Positions 37,301 to 48,030 of a stretch of 64,000 nt of DNA are shown here, piece by piece. Both the position numbers and the translations under genes were made by a program. The notes beneath the pieces were generated by a model, which had not been told where the DNA came from, searched no databases, and worked only from the letters and a program-made list of their open reading frames with translations. Source of the stretch: Deroplatys truncata (taxonomy: Eukaryota; Arthropoda; Insecta; Mantodea; Mantidae); the NCBI GenBank assembly GCA_030765065.1, contig CM060990.1, positions 11,903,501 through 11,967,500 on the forward strand, in the 5' to 3' direction. The first letter of the stretch is position 1; every line of letters starts with the position of its first letter.

Positions 37301-38450
37301 ATTCCCTCACATTAGCATTCATTCTCTTAACTCCAACCACAACAAAAATGTGGCACCAATCCACTCAACTCCCCGAAGGTGGATTTGTGCCACATTATGC
37401 AGGAACCGAAAGTAAGAATATAATAAATATGAATTAAATATAAATTAATATTAAATACCACGTTTAAAGTAAATTAAATTAATAGTATATAAATAAAGTA
37501 AACTATAAGAATTATTCGTCAGTAATTAAATAGTAAGAATTATAACCAAATATGATTTAAAATTAAACAAAAGAATTAAACTAACTGATTAAAATAAAAA
37601 TGAAAATAAAAGATTATTAAATAAACAAATTTTATTATAAAGTAATAATGAAATGAGATAGTATAATAATATATTTAAATGGTTAAGTATGTAAATAATT
37701 AATATACTGTGATATGCTGGGAATTTATTGAGATAATTTATGAGTTGTGTAAAAAATAGCATATACCTAACTAATAACTATGTATAATTATTGTTTAATT
37801 TTAAGCAAATAAAATTTTAAATTTTGAATTGATCGTTATAATTAAATAACTAAATGAATAATTATTAATTAAATAGTTAATCAATTGGTTGAGTAATTGT
37901 GGCATAAATAAAATGCTAGAGGTTGCTTAAATAGATACAGAGTAATAAACTTACCAAAATACTCAAGTGTAGTTAAAATGCACTGGTTACCAGTGAATGG
38001 TAGATTAGTTAAAGTGTAGGAGTAGAAGCAACTGGTTAGCAGTAATTATTAGGAATAACTTGATAGAATTATTATTTTATTTACACCTGGACTCTTAGTT
38101 TCTTTTCTAGTCCTTTCACTCCCTTTTTCTTTAGTGATTTTATTTATTTACGTTTGTAGTTATATCTGAAAAAATTAATGGTTGTAAGAACTGTATGGGT
38201 TTTTACTTTTTGAGAAATAAATTTAAGGTTTGCATATAAGTCCCAGTATGGTGACCTAGGTACCGGGTAACGGATTTTCCCTACTTGACAAAACAAACTA
38301 TTCTGATTTTCATAACGTTTAGAGCAATCCTATGCATAGTACTGAAAACCACGTTTGAATTTTTAAGTTGGTGTACCTCAATAACCTTGGGTAGCGTTTC
38401 TCTGTGTTTAAAACGAAGTTCACCACGATTGTTAGCAGTTTCGTATGACC
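37301..38450. other. Very AT-rich stretch
   Basis: 37400-38000 is almost pure A/T with repeated AATTAAAT/TAATAAT words and no open frame. The remainder holds nothing recognisable. It may be a relic of low-complexity expansion. Confidence 0.6.
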
Positions 38451-38454
38451 AGGG

Positions 38455-38822
38455 AACCTCGAGGCTGGCTAACAGAGACGCGCAGAGGTCCCTAACGATT
38501 CCAAGATTGATGACCCGGTCACACCGGCGAGCTGCTCAGGCAAGGCTGCCATCTAGCAGCACAAAGAACAACTTTCCAACGAGCAAGCATCTGCGCTATC
38601 TGTCCGACATTGACCGACACTGCCTGAAATACGAAATGAGAAGAGAAACGATAAGAAATGAGGGAAAGAAAATTCGCGGTAGAAGAGAAACCACCCCAGC
38701 ATTCCCCTTGTCAACCAGAGAAAACCACAAAAACCCACGGTCAGAATGACCATTTCAGGAATCGAACCCAGGACCTTCCGAATGCGAGTATTGCACATTA
38801 TGGCGGAGCCATCTCGCTCCGT
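38455..38822 (-). mobile_element. SINE-B copy 6, without an array
   Basis: On the minus strand: head GGAGCGAGATGGCTCCGCC, B-box-like CCTGGGTTCGATTCC, GGGGAATGCTGGGGTGGTTTC, TTTCCCTCATTTC, then GTGTCGGTCAATGTCGG...GATGCTTGCTCGTTGG and the terminal GGAATCGTTAGGGACC (38489-38503 complement). It closely parallels SINE-B copy 5 at 61.57 kb over its whole length. No tandem repeats follow, which makes it the best reference for the unexpanded element. Confidence 0.8.
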
Positions 38823-40001
38823 AGCAGATTCAGATACTCAACGCATATGTTTATGGAATATTTACCTTATTTTAGAACATTAAAACAGCTCCCTAACCTA
38901 CCTCTTATACTGTATTGCACTTGAGTGAGAATTTTCATTTGATGCGTTGAAAACAGTGGGATTTATTATTTACATGCAACTGGTAAGGAAACTTTCTGTA
39001 GGCGTAAATTCAAAATCTTAACATTATAACAGGCATAATATTAGTACATTAAAATTTCACTAAAGAACCTGTGATGCAACTTGCACAAATTTGGAAAGAA
39101 ATTGTACTGGAATTATGTGCGTTAAAATTAATGTTAGTTTGCAAACTTTTCTTTCACCTTTATTGTTTCCTTTATTCATTTATTTAATTAATTATATATT
39201 AAATACATTTTGCTTATACTTGTTGATTCACTTACTTCTTATCTTCATTTGCCATAGTATTTATTAAATCACATTAGAATAAGTTTCACTTAAACAGATT
39301 TTCTTTTACTGTTTAACTACTTTTTAAGAGACGCTAGCAGGACAGCAAATTGTTATATTCTGACTCGTTGCAGAACACTGCTTGAACGGTGTGGTTCTTT
39401 TATGTAGGAGCACCTTCCTAACAAACAAGATGTAATAAAAACAAGTTGAATTTCGAGCGCCTTTCAAAGCTTGGCCAGGAAATGCATCGGGATAGGAATA
39501 CATAATATTTTGATGCAAAATTCATTGCCTCTTTAATCTCTGCAAAAGGCTTCACAACAACCTCGGCGAACAATCGTTAAATATACAAAAACGTGTGATT
39601 CCTAAGCACTAAAAGCAAGAAGTTTTGATTCCGTAGCAATAATTGGAGTGGATGTGAAACTGCGATGTGGTCGAGTTGCACGCGAGAGACCTCGGCCAAG
39701 GTCAACGTTCTGAGCATCCTTCCCTTCCGCGTAGTGCCTTGTGTAACCGACCAGAGCTTTCACATGATGCAACCTTGAGCAAATCTGGCCGACAGTCAAC
39801 AACACCGATTAGCCTGCCGACTTCCGGCAAATGGGCATCTATACATAAACATGCTTTCTTCGACGGATTGTAAAGACAACATTGTACGCAAGTATTGCGC
39901 TTGATTTTATTAATAATGGTAATAAAGATGGTAGACAAGGGGCACGAGTAATTTACCATACACATCCTACTTTGCGGAGAAGTAGGGATGTATAGCGTCT
40001 T
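38823..40001. other. Unassigned stretch
   Basis: AT-rich, with short open frames around 39602-39965 on both strands that are mutually antisense and have no recognisable domain. Confidence 0.4.
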
Positions 40002-40004
40002 TAA

Positions 40005-40777
40005 AGCCGCTTGTACACCATCAAATTTCTGTCAAATTCAATACTTTACAAGACCTTTCAAGAGTTGTTACAACTTTACAAGTTTTCTTGTCAAATTGCT
40101 TCCAATACTTTAAACTCTTTAAAAGTCTTGAAAACAAACAAGAACATGCTCTAAACGATCAAAGATTTGACAATGATTTGATGGCTTTAGCCAGTGAAAT
40201 GCGAGTATTTACAGTGCGTCACGAAATCTGCAACATGGCGGAAAGCGAAAAGTAAACAAAAATGGCTACCCAGCCAAGGTATGTTGAATGCGAATTGATT
40301 AGGTTATACATAAACTGGTCATGTTCGTATGTCTAGTACTCTGTGGGTTACCACAAGATGAAGCAGATGAAGGCTTATGAAGAAATAATTGCCAGGCAGA
40401 TTTCCGAGCTAAGTATACATTAATGCAATGTTATATAGTGTGGTTAACCTATCAGTTGGTGTTATTTCCATTGTATTCCACACTCGTAATGTGATTTCAT
40501 TGGATATAATACATGAAAGTGCTACATAATATTGGTATAGAACAGTATTTCATTGCAAACTGTTATACCGTGACGCAAATAGTAAATTGCCTTGTGCGTG
40601 ATAAATTATTTCTTAATGTGTTCTGAAGGGTTTCAGTTTGAAAAAAGACAACCTGCAAATACACATTTAGGACATTGTGAAGTCTTGTCCAATCTTGGCA
40701 CATATTGAAAAAAAATTTGACAATTTGTCTTGTAAACTCTTGAATTGAAAAAAACGTTTGATCGTGTACAAGGGACT
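40005..40777. mobile_element. PIF/Harbinger-like element, 773 bp, TAA target duplication
   Basis: Inverted termini of about 55-60 bp match: the left reads AGCCGCTTGTACACCATCAAA and the right (complement) AGTCCCTTGTACACGATCAAA. Both continue through a TTTACAAG word. TAA lies directly outside each end (40002-40004 and 40778-40780), the TWA target typical of PIF/Harbinger. Inside, on +, a short stretch from ATG 40262 (ATQPRYVECELIRLYINW) and, after a frame change, GYHKMKQMKAYEEIIARQISEL (about 40348) resembles a MADF DNA-binding domain, as found in the accessory protein of some Harbinger elements. No transposase is present, so this is an internally deleted copy. Confidence 0.72.
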
Positions 40778-40780
40778 TAA

Positions 40781-42230
40781 GAGTCGCTTCAGACATTAAA
40801 GTGTTATAAATAGAGCAAGGATTTGTGGCAAAATTCCTTTTTTTAGAGGTGAACGTCAGAAACAATTAAGTGTACAGACATGATATACGTGATCTATCAA
40901 ACATTACAGGAAGGACACGGGATTGCTCTTTTTGTACCTTGGTGTAACTGGTAAACTATAAGAGAGACAAAAGCTTACTCCACGTAAGGTGTTCATTTCT
41001 TTAAAGCACAATTCATTTCCAATAACTTTCTTTGCGACATTTACGAGATGTCCGTTGTTACCGATTTCAATTAAGTAAAATTTAATTAATTAGCTAATTA
41101 GTAAATTAGTAATTTGAAAAACTACTGTCAACATTAAGTTGTTTCTCGCAATGTCATGGAAAAGGCATGAAATGTCAAGTTGAATAGGTAGTGACCCGAT
41201 TTTTAAACGTTTCTCTATCACTTCGATTTCCTGCATCCGGTCGTTTATCTTCATTTTATGTACCTATAACGAAATAGCTAACGAAACCATTTCTGCAAAA
41301 GTTTATCTCAGTTAACATGAAGTGGATAAAATACTAAGCTTTTGTAAAAAGAGTTGTGGATTCTATACTGTGTAGAGAAAGTCTTGTGACTGTAGCACAT
41401 CCGATTTTAAGGTCAAAACGCATCGAAAATAACGAGAGCGTGTACAGCCACGTTCAACACAAAATAAATGTTACATTCAATCTCGGCCTTTCAGTTCCTA
41501 TCGGGCAAGGTAGCTTGGCGCAGATGAAATGTGGGAGTAAAGCCAAACATTTTGCCTTATCTTCATCATTATTAATAAGTTTAGTATTAACATAGCAATT
41601 ATGGGTTGAATCAAAAGAGGTCATTATCTACCTTTAACTGAAAAGTACTGAATAATTATTAGTAGAAACATTAGCTGTAAGTAGCTCTGCCAATTAATAG
41701 TGTTGGAAATCAGACGCGCTGCTAATTGGGATCCACTATAAAGTCAGTTATACAGCAGAAAATGAACCTGATATACCTCGGCTCTACTGTACGCCAGATG
41801 AAATATCTCAACTGTACCAAAACGTCATTCACTACTGACTTTTTGTTTACGAATGCGCATTATCTGCTCTTCCCTCACGCATTTTCGAGTCTGCAAGTGG
41901 CACAGAATTATCTGCTGCAATACCACGTCAGTGGTGGATCCCAAGTATTTCATCGTCAACTATTGACAATCAACATCTAGTATGATCTAGGATTTGAGAA
42001 CAAATTAACGGGACATGTTTCATCACATTTTAATTCGCTTTCAAACAGTTGTAAGAGATTGTTAGTTTCGCTTCTTATATAGCTATCAGAACCTGCAAAA
42101 CTAACGCATATAGGAAAGAATGTCCATGAAGTGTTCCGTTATTTTCATAAAATAACACAACCTTAACTTATTTTATTAAATAAATAAAAGAAAAGAAAGG
42201 AGGAAAAAAGAAAAACCTTATACTTGAATA
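40781..42230. other. Unassigned stretch
   Basis: No recognisable gene or repeat. Short frames at 41356-41595 and 41726-41980 on + have no domain signature. Confidence 0.4.
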
Positions 42231-42231
42231 C

Positions 42232-42242
42232 AAATGTAGCAA
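42232..42242. repeat. Target-site duplication, left copy
   Basis: AAATGTAGCAA here is repeated exactly at 44750-44760, immediately outside the other end of the Penelope-like element. The last two bases are ambiguous because the element end also starts AA, so the duplication is 9-11 bp. Confidence 0.85.
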
Positions 42243-44416
42243 TTCTAAAAGAGTCTTCCGGGCTGATTTGCCGTGGTCTGATGGAGTAATTGGATCCAGA
42301 CGTTTCGTCCACTACTGCGGTGGACATCATCGGTGGCGTGGTCGAAGTCTTCTTGGTGAAGGTACAGTTGTGTGGGATGTTAGATAGAATGCTGGTGTCC
42401 TGAAACTTGATGACATGCTCCCCCTCCGCTTCTATAGCATGTTCAGCGACCGCTGACTTTTCAAATTGTCCGAGACGGCAGCATCTCTTGTGTTCGTTTA
42501 GTCTGGTGTTAATACTGCGTAGCGTCGTGCCAATATATACTGCAACACACGAGCAGGGGATCCGGTATACGCCAGCCGAGGAGAGGGCGTCCCTCGGGTC
42601 CTTGGCTGAGCGTAGTAAGCTATTGAGCTTTCTAGTAGGCTTGAAAACCGTCTTGATATTATGGTGTCGCAGGAAGCGTTCAATCCTGTCGGTGACGTTC
42701 TGAACATAGGGAAGGAATACCGTGCCTTTACTCTTAGGTGGGGTCGGCTTAGCAGAGATCGACTGACGTCTGGGTGGTCGGAAGGCTCTCTTTATTTTCT
42801 GTGCAGAATAGCCATTGGCTTGTAAGGCTTGTTCCAAATGGTGCAGCTCTTGTGGTAGTAGGTGAGGCTCACAAATGCGGGAAGCGCGGTGTAGAAGAGT
42901 TTGGATCATAGCCCGTTTATGTCTCGGATGGTGGTTGGAGGTTTTGTTGAGATAACGGTCTGTGTGAGTGGGCTTGCGATATACCGTGTGTCCAAGTTTG
43001 CCGTTGTCTTTTTTGCTGACCAGCACGTCCAGGAAGGCCAGCTGACCGTCTTTTTCTTTTTCCATGGTGAACTGGATGCGCGGATTGAGGCTGTTGAGGT
43101 GTTGGAGAAAACACAGCAGAGGCTGCTCACCGTGACTCCATACGACGTAGGTGTCATCTACGTAGCGGAACCAAGCAGACGGTTTGTGAGATGCGGTGTT
43201 CAGAGCTGTGGCTTCCAAGGATTCCATAAAGAAGTTGGCTACTACTGGTCTGAGTGGGCTGCCCATGGCCACGCCATCGATTTGTTCGCAGTAAGAATGA
43301 TTTCACTGGAAGTAGGTGGTGGTAAGAACGTGATGAAAAAGAGCTACAATGTCGTCAGGAAAAATTTGCTTCAGTTGAATGATGGCGTCGTTGACAGGGA
43401 CCATGGTGAAGAGAGAGACAACATCAAAGCTGATGAGTATGTCTTGAGGCTGCAAAGTGAGATTTTGGAGTTTCTCAATAAAATGTGAAGAGTCCTTTAT
43501 GTAGGTATCAGTGTTGCCCACATGCGGTTGCAGCAGGTTGGCTAGATATTTCGCGACGCTGTATGTAGGAGATCCAATACCGCTGACAATAGGTCTGAGT
43601 GGTACATCCGGCTTGTGGATCTTGGGTAGGCCGTACAGTCTGGGAGGCAGGGCTTCGGATTTTATGATGCGTCGTTTGTCTTCCTCTGGTAGAGATGACT
43701 TCTTGATCAGAAGGTTGGTATTACGTACTATGCGTGCTATCGGATCGCGTTGTATCTCGCGATATGTATCTGGTTTCAGAAGATCCTTGATTTTTAGCAC
43801 ATAGTCCTGCTGGTTGAGGATGACGGTAGCATTGCCTTTGTCTGCTGAACAGATGACGATGTCTGTGTTGGCGTTCAGGTTCTTAATAGCTGTTTTTTCC
43901 TGTTTTGAGAGGTTCCTGGGTGGAACCTTAGTACGTTGAAGAATCCTGGCAGTTTCACGGCGGATCTCTTCGGCTGCGGATGTGGGAAGTGTGCGGATAC
44001 CAGATTCAATATTGGAGATGATATCTTCGGCTGGTAGAGAAGATGTGGGAACTGTGTAATTGCCCCCTTTGGCAAGTAGTGAAGTCTCTGCGGGTGATAA
44101 TTGGTGATCTGACAGATTTATTACCGTCCGACTGATGTCCAAGGTAGTAGGCAGTTTGGTAGTGGATGCAAATCGTTCAAATTTCCTCTTGTGACGTGCA
44201 GTGGTGGTGTTCTGGTTGACGATCAAGGAGCTGTATGTGATCCTATCAGCGCGATCCCAATCATGTCTTTGGAGAGAGTTGGCCAGCTTGAGGTGCAAGG
44301 CTAGTAGCTCATGGTTGTTGGCGGCGAGTTCTCGGCGGCTTTGGTGAATGCGTTCTCGGAGCAGCGCACGCTCAGAGCGATTGTAGATGCAGCGGTTAAA
44401 AAGTGTCGTTTCAGTC
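42243..44416 (-). pseudogene. Penelope-like RT/GIY-YIG polyprotein, one internal stop
   Basis: Two open segments in the same frame (44298-43303 and 43302 onward) are separated only by TGA at 43305-43303, where the codon after TTYFQ is usually Trp. N-terminal segment: ICSADKGNATVIL, then YGLPKIHKPDVPLRPIVS, then SFDVVSLFT (RT motifs). C-terminal segment: GVAMGSPLRPVVANFFME, catalytic RYVDDTYVVW, then a GIY-YIG nuclease with GVYRIPC, VYIG about 12 residues on, and the Arg/Glu-His of RLNEHKR, ending in AEHAI. No start Met is evident: the frame is open back to a TAG at about 44416. Upstream matching sequence lies in other frames (RDSGITPKFLRLKR), so at least two frameshifts affect the N terminus. 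The open frame runs 80 bp past the element's left end to 42163, into host DNA; those residues are not element-derived. The protein would nick DNA and reverse transcribe the element RNA in the nucleus. Confidence 0.88.
42297..42336 (-). ncRNA. Hammerhead-ribozyme-like motif, 3' terminal repeat
   Basis: On the minus strand: CCA, then CCGATGA (canonical CUGAUGA with U4 changed to C), one extra T, GTCCAC, a 7-base loop, GTGGAC, GAAA, CGTC, TGG. Helix I (CCA:TGG) and helix II (GTCCAC:GTGGAC) can form, helix III is minimal, and cleavage would fall after GTC. Penelope-like elements are known to carry minimal hammerheads in their terminal repeats. The core substitution and extra T suggest low or absent activity. 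Confidence 0.5.
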
Positions 44417-44536
44417 TAAGGAATTTTGGAGTTATACCAGAGTCTCGGCAGCGCAGTAGGAAAGCGATGATTTCTGCTTACGCAACCCTTCCAGGTGACG
44501 GGTCAGACGATATGTCTCCTCCCCGTAGAGGCGAGT

Positions 44537-44749
44537 CATGAGTAAGCGTAGGCTTTCACGGCCGGTGTTCGTAATTCTAAAAGAGTCTTCCGGGGTGATT
44601 TGCCGTGGTCGACCACGCCACCAATGATGTCCACCGCAGTAGTGGACGAAACGTCTGGATCCAATTACTCCAGCTGACCACGGCAAATCAGCCCGGAACA
44701 CTCTTTTAGAATTACGAACACCGGCCGTGAAAGCCTACGCTTACTCATG
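44537..44749. repeat. 74 bp inverted repeat at the Penelope-like 5' end
   Basis: The arm at 44537-44610 (CATGAGTAAGCGTAGGC...TGCCGTGGTC) and its complement at 44676-44749 differ at about three positions and are separated by 65 bp. The outer end of the right arm abuts the target-site duplication. The spacer contains the antisense copy of the terminal ribozyme-like region. Confidence 0.9.
44618..44656 (+). ncRNA. Hammerhead-ribozyme-like motif, 5' hairpin copy (inverted)
   Basis: The same motif as at 42297-42336, but on the plus strand, i.e. opposite to the element: CCA, CCAATGA, T, GTCCAC, loop, GTGGAC, GAAACGTC, TGG. G5 of the core is also changed to A, which should abolish cleavage. Confidence 0.45.
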
Positions 44750-44760
44750 AAATGTAGCAA
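44750..44760. repeat. Target-site duplication, right copy
   Basis: AAATGTAGCAA, identical to 42232-42242. Confidence 0.85.
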
Positions 44761-45009
44761 TGTTAGTTATAAGAGAGTATATCGATTTCGTGTATTTTAT
44801 AATAGAGTTAATGTTATTTTATGTAAAGAAGCTCTTCGCAGATTATGTGTTACGTATACCACAATTAAAAACCAACGTCTACGTGTTCTATTACATAATT
44901 GTCTTAAACCCATTTGATGAACCAATACACCAGAAAGCCTTTACCGACATAGTGGCCGAAGTCGTTAACACACGAACTCGTGAAACGGAGGTACTAAAAG
45001 TAAAGATAT

Positions 45010-45725
45010 GATGAAGGGGGACCCCGAAACAGGGGCAGAGCACCGCACACAGGTCATCCTGCTCCTTGGGCTTCTACCGTGACTTCTTGGATGCAAGGAT
45101 GAGGGAGAGACCCGAAGGGGGAACCCGAAACAGGGGTAGAGCACCGCACGCAGGCCATCCGGTCCCTTGTGCTTCTACCGTGACCCCTGGGATGCAAGGA
45201 CGAAGGGGAGACCCGAAGAGGGACCCCGAAACAGGGGCAGAGCACCGCACGCAGGCCATCCGGTCCCTTGTGCTTCTACCATGACCCCTGGGATGCAAGG
45301 AGGAGGGGGAGACCCGAAGAGGGACGCCGAAACAGAGGCAGAGCACCGCACGCAGGCCATCCGGCTCCTTGTGCTTCTACCGTGACCCCTGGGATGCAAG
45401 GGGGAGGGGGAGACCCGAAGAGGGACGCCGAAACAGGGGCAGAGCACCGCACGCAGGCCATCCGGTCCCTTGTGCTTCTACCATGACCCCTGGGATGCAA
45501 GGAGGAGGGGGAGACCCGAAGAGGGACGCCGAAACAGAGGCAGAGCACCGCACGCAGGCCATCCGGTCCCTTGTGCTTCTACCGTGACCCCTGGGATGCA
45601 AGGACGAGGGGGAGACCCGAAGAGGGACGCCGAAACAGGGGGCAGAGCAGCGCACGCAGGCCATCCGGCTCCTTGTGCTTCTACCGTGACGCCTGGGAGG
45701 GAGGGATGAGGAGAGCGAATCGAAG
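45010..45725 (-). repeat. Satellite 3, 101 bp monomers
   Basis: Seven monomers at a strict 101 bp period (equivalent positions 45066, 45167, 45268, 45369 and 45470). Read on minus, GGTCACGGTAGAAGCACAAGG...GCGTGCGGTGCTCTGCCCCTG parallels the satellite 1 monomer (GGTCACGTTAGAAGCAAAAAGG...CTTGCGGTGCTCTGCTCCAGG), so they are one family. Open frames on both strands are repeats of one short frame and are not genes. Confidence 0.93.
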
Positions 45726-46135
45726 GGGTACCGGATCCAGATGACGACGGGCACAAGCATGTACGGGGTCCCTAATGTTTCCAGATTAAGCACATCCAAG
45801 CCCCTATCCTCCGAAGGAGCGCCTGCCCGAAATAATTCAGAGGCGAAACTTAACTGAGCTGACCCTGGAACGATGTCAGGAAGAAACCTAGTCCTACAAC
45901 CCTGAAACATGTTACAAGGAAGATGAGGGGTACAGGAAATGAGGCACAGAAATGTCGCAGAATTCACCAATCGACCCGGTCAAACCGCGAGAAACCCTGG
46001 GTTAGAATCGGGGATCGCCGGAGATGGAACTCGGGACCACGGCGCCAACTCTCCTGGTTTGAATGGGAGGTCCGCCGTTCACATCCCACCAGGGCCGTCC
46101 TCCCTGATTTTACCTTTCCAACTGCTAAGGAGTAG
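45726..46135 (-). mobile_element. SINE-B copy 3, head of satellite 3
   Basis: On minus from about 46130: a tRNA-like region with GGACCTCCCATTCAAACC and GTCCCGAGTTCCATCTCC, then CGACATTTCTGTGCCTCATTTCC, TGTTTCAGGGTTGTAGGACTAGG (as in copy 1) and ATTAGGGACCCCGTACATGC. CCGTCGTCATCTGG and TACCCCTTCG lead directly into the first monomer. The head is divergent; the downstream body matches copies 1 and 7 best. Confidence 0.65.
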
Positions 46136-47556
46136 GAAGAGCGGAAGGCAGGAATGGGTTTCTAATAAAAATGGCAGTAACTTGTAATGTTTGCTGTCAC
46201 TCTGTGGCTGGGCAGAGGCAAGGTTTTCTACTCGTGAAATCATAGCATGGTGATAAACTTTTTAATCTTTTAAAAGGTTTTGTATTAAACCCAGCAGCAA
46301 TTGTTTACTTCATAGTGATTTAGAACAGTTAAGGAATTAGTCATAATTCGCAACGCTGTTAAACCTAATGATACCAAAAATGTCAAATTCTTCGGGCGGT
46401 TTAAATACTTTTTAAATTATTTGAATATAAAAACAAATGTGTAAATCTCAATAAACATAAGATAAGCGACGTTCATGAGTTTCTAAAGCTATGCATCCTG
46501 GTATGAGAGTAAGAGATTCTGAAGGTTATTTTTGCACTTACCATTCCTGGGATAAAGGATTCAAACATTTACTGTTAGCACTCAGACATATCAGGCTATC
46601 CATTTCCCCTTTTGTTTTTCACTTACTAAAGAAAACGAGGACATTTGTTCTTTCTTGAAAAGTACTATGTAATAGTTGATTGTAGGAGAGGAATCTAAAG
46701 CGTTACCGAAAAACATTATAGGTTTACCCTCGGAAATTTGTTTAAAAAGAACATAGTTTTCTTTTGTTTGGGTTTTTTTTGGAGTCCAGCTTATAAATGA
46801 AATGGCTCTGAAATTTGTTGTTTAGTTTTCTTCTCTGAAGTTTTTGTTTTAATCACCAACCTAGTATTCCGAATAAATATATCAATATTATGTTTTATCT
46901 TGTTTTTAAAGCTGTGGTTGGGAAGTAGTAACGGAAAGTGTGTCCAATTTCACTTATTTGAACTGTATATACCTGTGCGCTGTGGGCAGATGGCAGCACC
47001 TCGGGTACAGCTTAGAACATTTGTCAGGCAACACCGACATGTGTTTCCTATCCGTGGAATGTTCACAAACACCGGTTTAAGTCTCAGTTGGCATGAGCTT
47101 GTCCTTAGCCCAGTGGTACAGGATTCCTTGAACATCACTTACCGACTCTGCAGTCCTGAATGGTTAAAACGGAGGTCAAATGCTTTAGGATAAGATAAAC
47201 AAACAAAGCTCGGAGGCTCACATTTTTATATGTCCAGTTAAATTGTTAATTGTGAACCTAAATACTGTACAGTTGAGAAATAGCGATTTCTGTTTAACGT
47301 CGGATGTGGTATTTTAATGGTTCAATGTCTGATTTCCCTCGCATGTGCTGCTTAGTGACGGGTATGACGCGTTAGATTCGGTTGCATAGCGTCATTACAG
47401 CTGTAAGTAATAACTTTCATTCAGAAGGTCTAACGTTAGTAATACGGCTTTAAAAATTACTGTTCTCAAATACAGAAGAAATCCTTATCCCTAAATCTTT
47501 GCATCGCATATCGCTATTAAGTCAGCAATTAACAAACTCACATCCTGATATTTTCC
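46136..47556. other. Unassigned stretch
   Basis: A 97-codon plus frame (46900-47193) is not recognised. No repeat or transposon signature was seen. Confidence 0.4.
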
Positions 47557-47713
47557 TAAATCTACGACAGGGGACCACCGGCCCTACGTCTCTTCGGAGG
47601 AAGACATGCTAAGAATTTTTACGCCCGAAAAAAATCCACGCCCTCAGCCAGGTTTGAACCCGCGATCTCGGGATCCAGAGTTTAGCGTAGTACCCCTAGA
47701 CCACGGAGGACGA
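47557..47713 (-). mobile_element. SINE-A copy 4, 3'-truncated
   Basis: Minus-strand family A head (CGTCCTCCGTGGTCTAGGGG, GGGTTCAAACCTGG complement) and body down to the GTAGATTTA core, then an abrupt end at 47557, so the last ~110 bp are absent. It abuts SINE-B copy 7. Confidence 0.82.
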
Positions 47714-48030
47714 CAAATACTGGCGTGGTTCCTCTTCTGTCATTAATTGCAGTCCATCATTTCCTATCATCTGTCCCAGATCTGTAGACCAGGCGACGGG
47801 TTCGGTGTGTTGTGACTGGGCGGTGGATACGCGCTTTGGAAAAGTTTAACCTGGCGTTGGTGGGATTTCTGACGGACGCGCTTTCTGGAGAGATTCCTGG
47901 TCCTTAGGGCCTTTAAGCTTGTGGGCAGGACTGTTCGGCGTCCGGATGTGTTCTATCTGGAATCGCTAGGGACCCCGTCTATGCTTGCGCACATCGTCGC
48001 CCGAATGTGGTCACCCTTCGGGTCTACCCC
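47714..48030 (+). mobile_element. SINE-B copy 7, head missing
   Basis: Starts within the body (ACTGGCGTGGTTCCTCTTCTGTC, TTTCCTATCATCTGTCCCAG) and continues through GGAATCGCTAGGGACCCCGTC and GCTTGCGCACATCGTCGCCCG, as in copies 1 and 3. The tRNA-like head is lost at the junction with SINE-A copy 4. Confidence 0.7.

Larger units (their letters stand above)
42243..44749 (-). mobile_element. Penelope-like retroelement, nearly complete
   Basis: A 2.5 kb Penelope-like element reads on the minus strand, with RT followed by a GIY-YIG endonuclease. It is flanked by an 11 bp direct repeat, so the true boundaries can be called. The left (3') end holds one terminal-repeat copy truncated at GAATT. The right (5') end holds an inverted arrangement of the same repeat as a 74 bp hairpin arm pair. 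Coding damage is limited to one in-frame stop and frameshifts near the N terminus. That fits a recent or moderately recent insertion, and other elements in the window are far more decayed. Confidence 0.9.

Noticed and set aside
41724-41945. Inverted TTGGGATCCAC words as a possible MITE
   Set aside because: Complementarity is limited to about 11 bp, with no clear target duplication.
42163-42242. C-terminal extension of the Penelope-like frame (FKYKVFLFSSFL...)
   Set aside because: It lies outside the target-site duplication and is host sequence read through because the element is truncated at its 3' end.
42901-43488. 195-codon plus frame
   Set aside because: It is the antisense shadow of the Penelope-like RT coding region.
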